A program made the position numbers and the translations under genes. A DNA stretch of 64,000 nucleotides from Ktedonosporobacter rubrisoli. GTDB lineage: Bacteria > Chloroflexota > Ktedonobacteria > Ktedonobacterales > Ktedonobacteraceae. The notes under the pieces are model-generated. The model ran no database searches. It had not been told where the DNA came from and worked only from the letters and a program-made list of their open reading frames with translations. Shown piece after piece: positions 63,204 to 64,000 of the stretch. The stretch lies in assembly GCF_004208415.1 (NCBI RefSeq), contig NZ_CP035758.1, positions 9,610,001 to 9,674,000 on the forward strand. Direction: 5' to 3'. Each line of letters opens with the position of its first letter. The first letter of the stretch is position 1.

Positions 63204-64000
63204 ATGCTGGTACTTGGTATCGAAAGCTCATGTGATGAGACCGGAGCTGCTATCGTTAAGGATGGGCGTTATCTGCTCTCAAACGTGGTAGCTTCTCAAA
63301 TAGAGATCCATAATCGTTATGGAGGGGTTGTACCCGAGGTTGCTTCTCGACAGCAGCTAGCTACGATTATTCCAGTAGTTGAGACTGCCCTGGAGCAGGG
63401 TGGCTGCACGTGGGCCGATATTGATGCGGTTGCGGCAACCTATGGACCCGGGCTGGCTGGATCGCTCCTCGTAGGGCTGACGGTGGGTAAGACCCTGGCC
63501 CTGGCCTGTAATTTGCCTTTTCTCGGCGTTAACCATCTTGAGGCCCATATTTATGCAAACTGGCTGCGCAAAGATGTAGCTCCGCAAAAGGTCGAGGATT
63601 GGCGCTATCAGGAGGGAGATCCTGTCTTTCCTCTCCTTTGTCTTGTGGTGTCAGGTGCGCATAGCGAGCTGGTGCTGGTGCCTGAACATGGGCACTATGA
63701 GTTGCTCGGACGTACGCGTGACGATGCGGCCGGAGAAGCCTTTGATAAGGTTGCGCGTATCCTGGGCCTTGGTTATCCCGGTGGCCCGGCCATCCAGCAA
63801 GCGGCGCAAGATGCTGAGGCAGAATTGCAGCAGCAGGGCAAGCCGCTCAAACTTGCCCGCAACGCGTATCGCCTGCCGCGCGCCTGGCTACGCGGCACCT
63901 ATGATTTTAGCTTTAGCGGCCTAAAAACTGCCATGCTCCACCTGGCCGAAGGCGCTGTAGAAAGCCAGCATCGCAAGCAAGTGAGCCAGTATACACGCAT
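63204..64000 (+). CDS. tsaD: tRNA N6-adenosine threonylcarbamoyltransferase TsaD, 3'-partial
   Basis: The catalytic subunit that transfers threonylcarbamoyl to A37 of tRNAs. The first 265 residues are visible; the gene continues past the window. Start LVLGIESSCDETGAAIV and the metal-binding HLEAH (111-115, His111 and His115) are diagnostic, as are TYGPGLAGSLLVG, VSGAHSELVLV and DDAAGEAFDKVAR. ATG 63204 lies 38 nt after rimI and completes the tsaE-tsaB-rimI-tsaD cluster. It has no stop within the window. Confidence 0.94.
   Translation, partial: MLVLGIESSCDETGAAIVKDGRYLLSNVVASQIEIHNRYGGVVPEVASRQQLATIIPVVETALEQGGCTWADIDAVAATYGPGLAGSLLVGLTVGKTLALACNLPFLGVNHLEAHIYANWLRKDVAPQKVEDWRYQEGDPVFPLLCLVVSGAHSELVLVPEHGHYELLGRTRDDAAGEAFDKVARILGLGYPGGPAIQQAAQDAEAELQQQGKPLKLARNAYRLPRAWLRGTYDFSFSGLKTAMLHLAEGAVESQHRKQVSQYTR

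Noticed and set aside
1..64000. CRISPR arrays, phage modules or classical IS elements
   Set aside because: I saw no regularly spaced repeats, cas genes, phage structural genes or transposases; the only mobile element seen is the group II intron locus.

Overview
This window looks like a piece of a Chloroflexota chromosome, most likely class Ktedonobacteria. That placement is an inference from gene content: a two-ring CDC48-type AAA+ ATPase, a bacterial XPB-type helicase, a group II intron reverse transcriptase with HNH domain, a selenocysteine formate dehydrogenase with an NrfD subunit, and several large GT-C-like membrane proteins. No rRNA is present to confirm it. Most genes are ordinary chromosomal genes in short operons.

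Layout. Positions 1-3.4 kb are an accessory knot of retroelement sequence and tRNA: a partial small ORF, a group II intron reverse transcriptase/maturase, what looks like a compact ORF-less group II intron RNA lying after (not around) that gene, an intact tRNA-Val(CAC) with its own promoter, then a second diverged intron domain V/VI whose 3' exon is the 3' half of another tRNA-Val. From 3.5-10.2 kb come pcm, a membrane protein, a GAF-PAS histidine kinase operon and a CDC48-like ATPase. From 10.4-15.7 kb is a three-gene formate dehydrogenase operon (fdhA with in-frame TGA = Sec plus SECIS, an Fe-S subunit, an NrfD subunit). An LLM oxidoreductase, an FtsH-type protease and thpR follow.

From 20.0-26.4 kb a minus-strand cluster handles maltodextrin-type sugars: GH13 amylase, MarR regulator with a clear operator, binding protein and two permeases, with no ATPase gene. 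A CAP-domain protein and an MFS exporter follow. From 28.9-32.9 kb is the ilvBNC operon, preceded by what appears to be a long leader peptide packed with Leu/Val/Ile codons and an attenuator hairpin. thrB-thrC follow and are translationally coupled to the first of three paralogous GT-C-like membrane proteins.

From 42.7-54 kb are an OmpR-type two-component pair with a direct-repeat box at its promoter, manA, a thioredoxin-like protein lacking one active-site Cys, XPB helicase, an alpha/beta hydrolase lacking its nucleophile Ser, a REC-GGDEF protein and a frameshifted VIT-type metal transporter with a Fur-box-like site upstream. The last 10 kb hold housekeeping genes: GNAT-thiL, yebC-ruvC-ruvA, yraN, and the tsaE-tsaB-rimI-tsaD cluster for tRNA t6A synthesis and ribosomal protein acetylation, with tsaD cut by the window edge.
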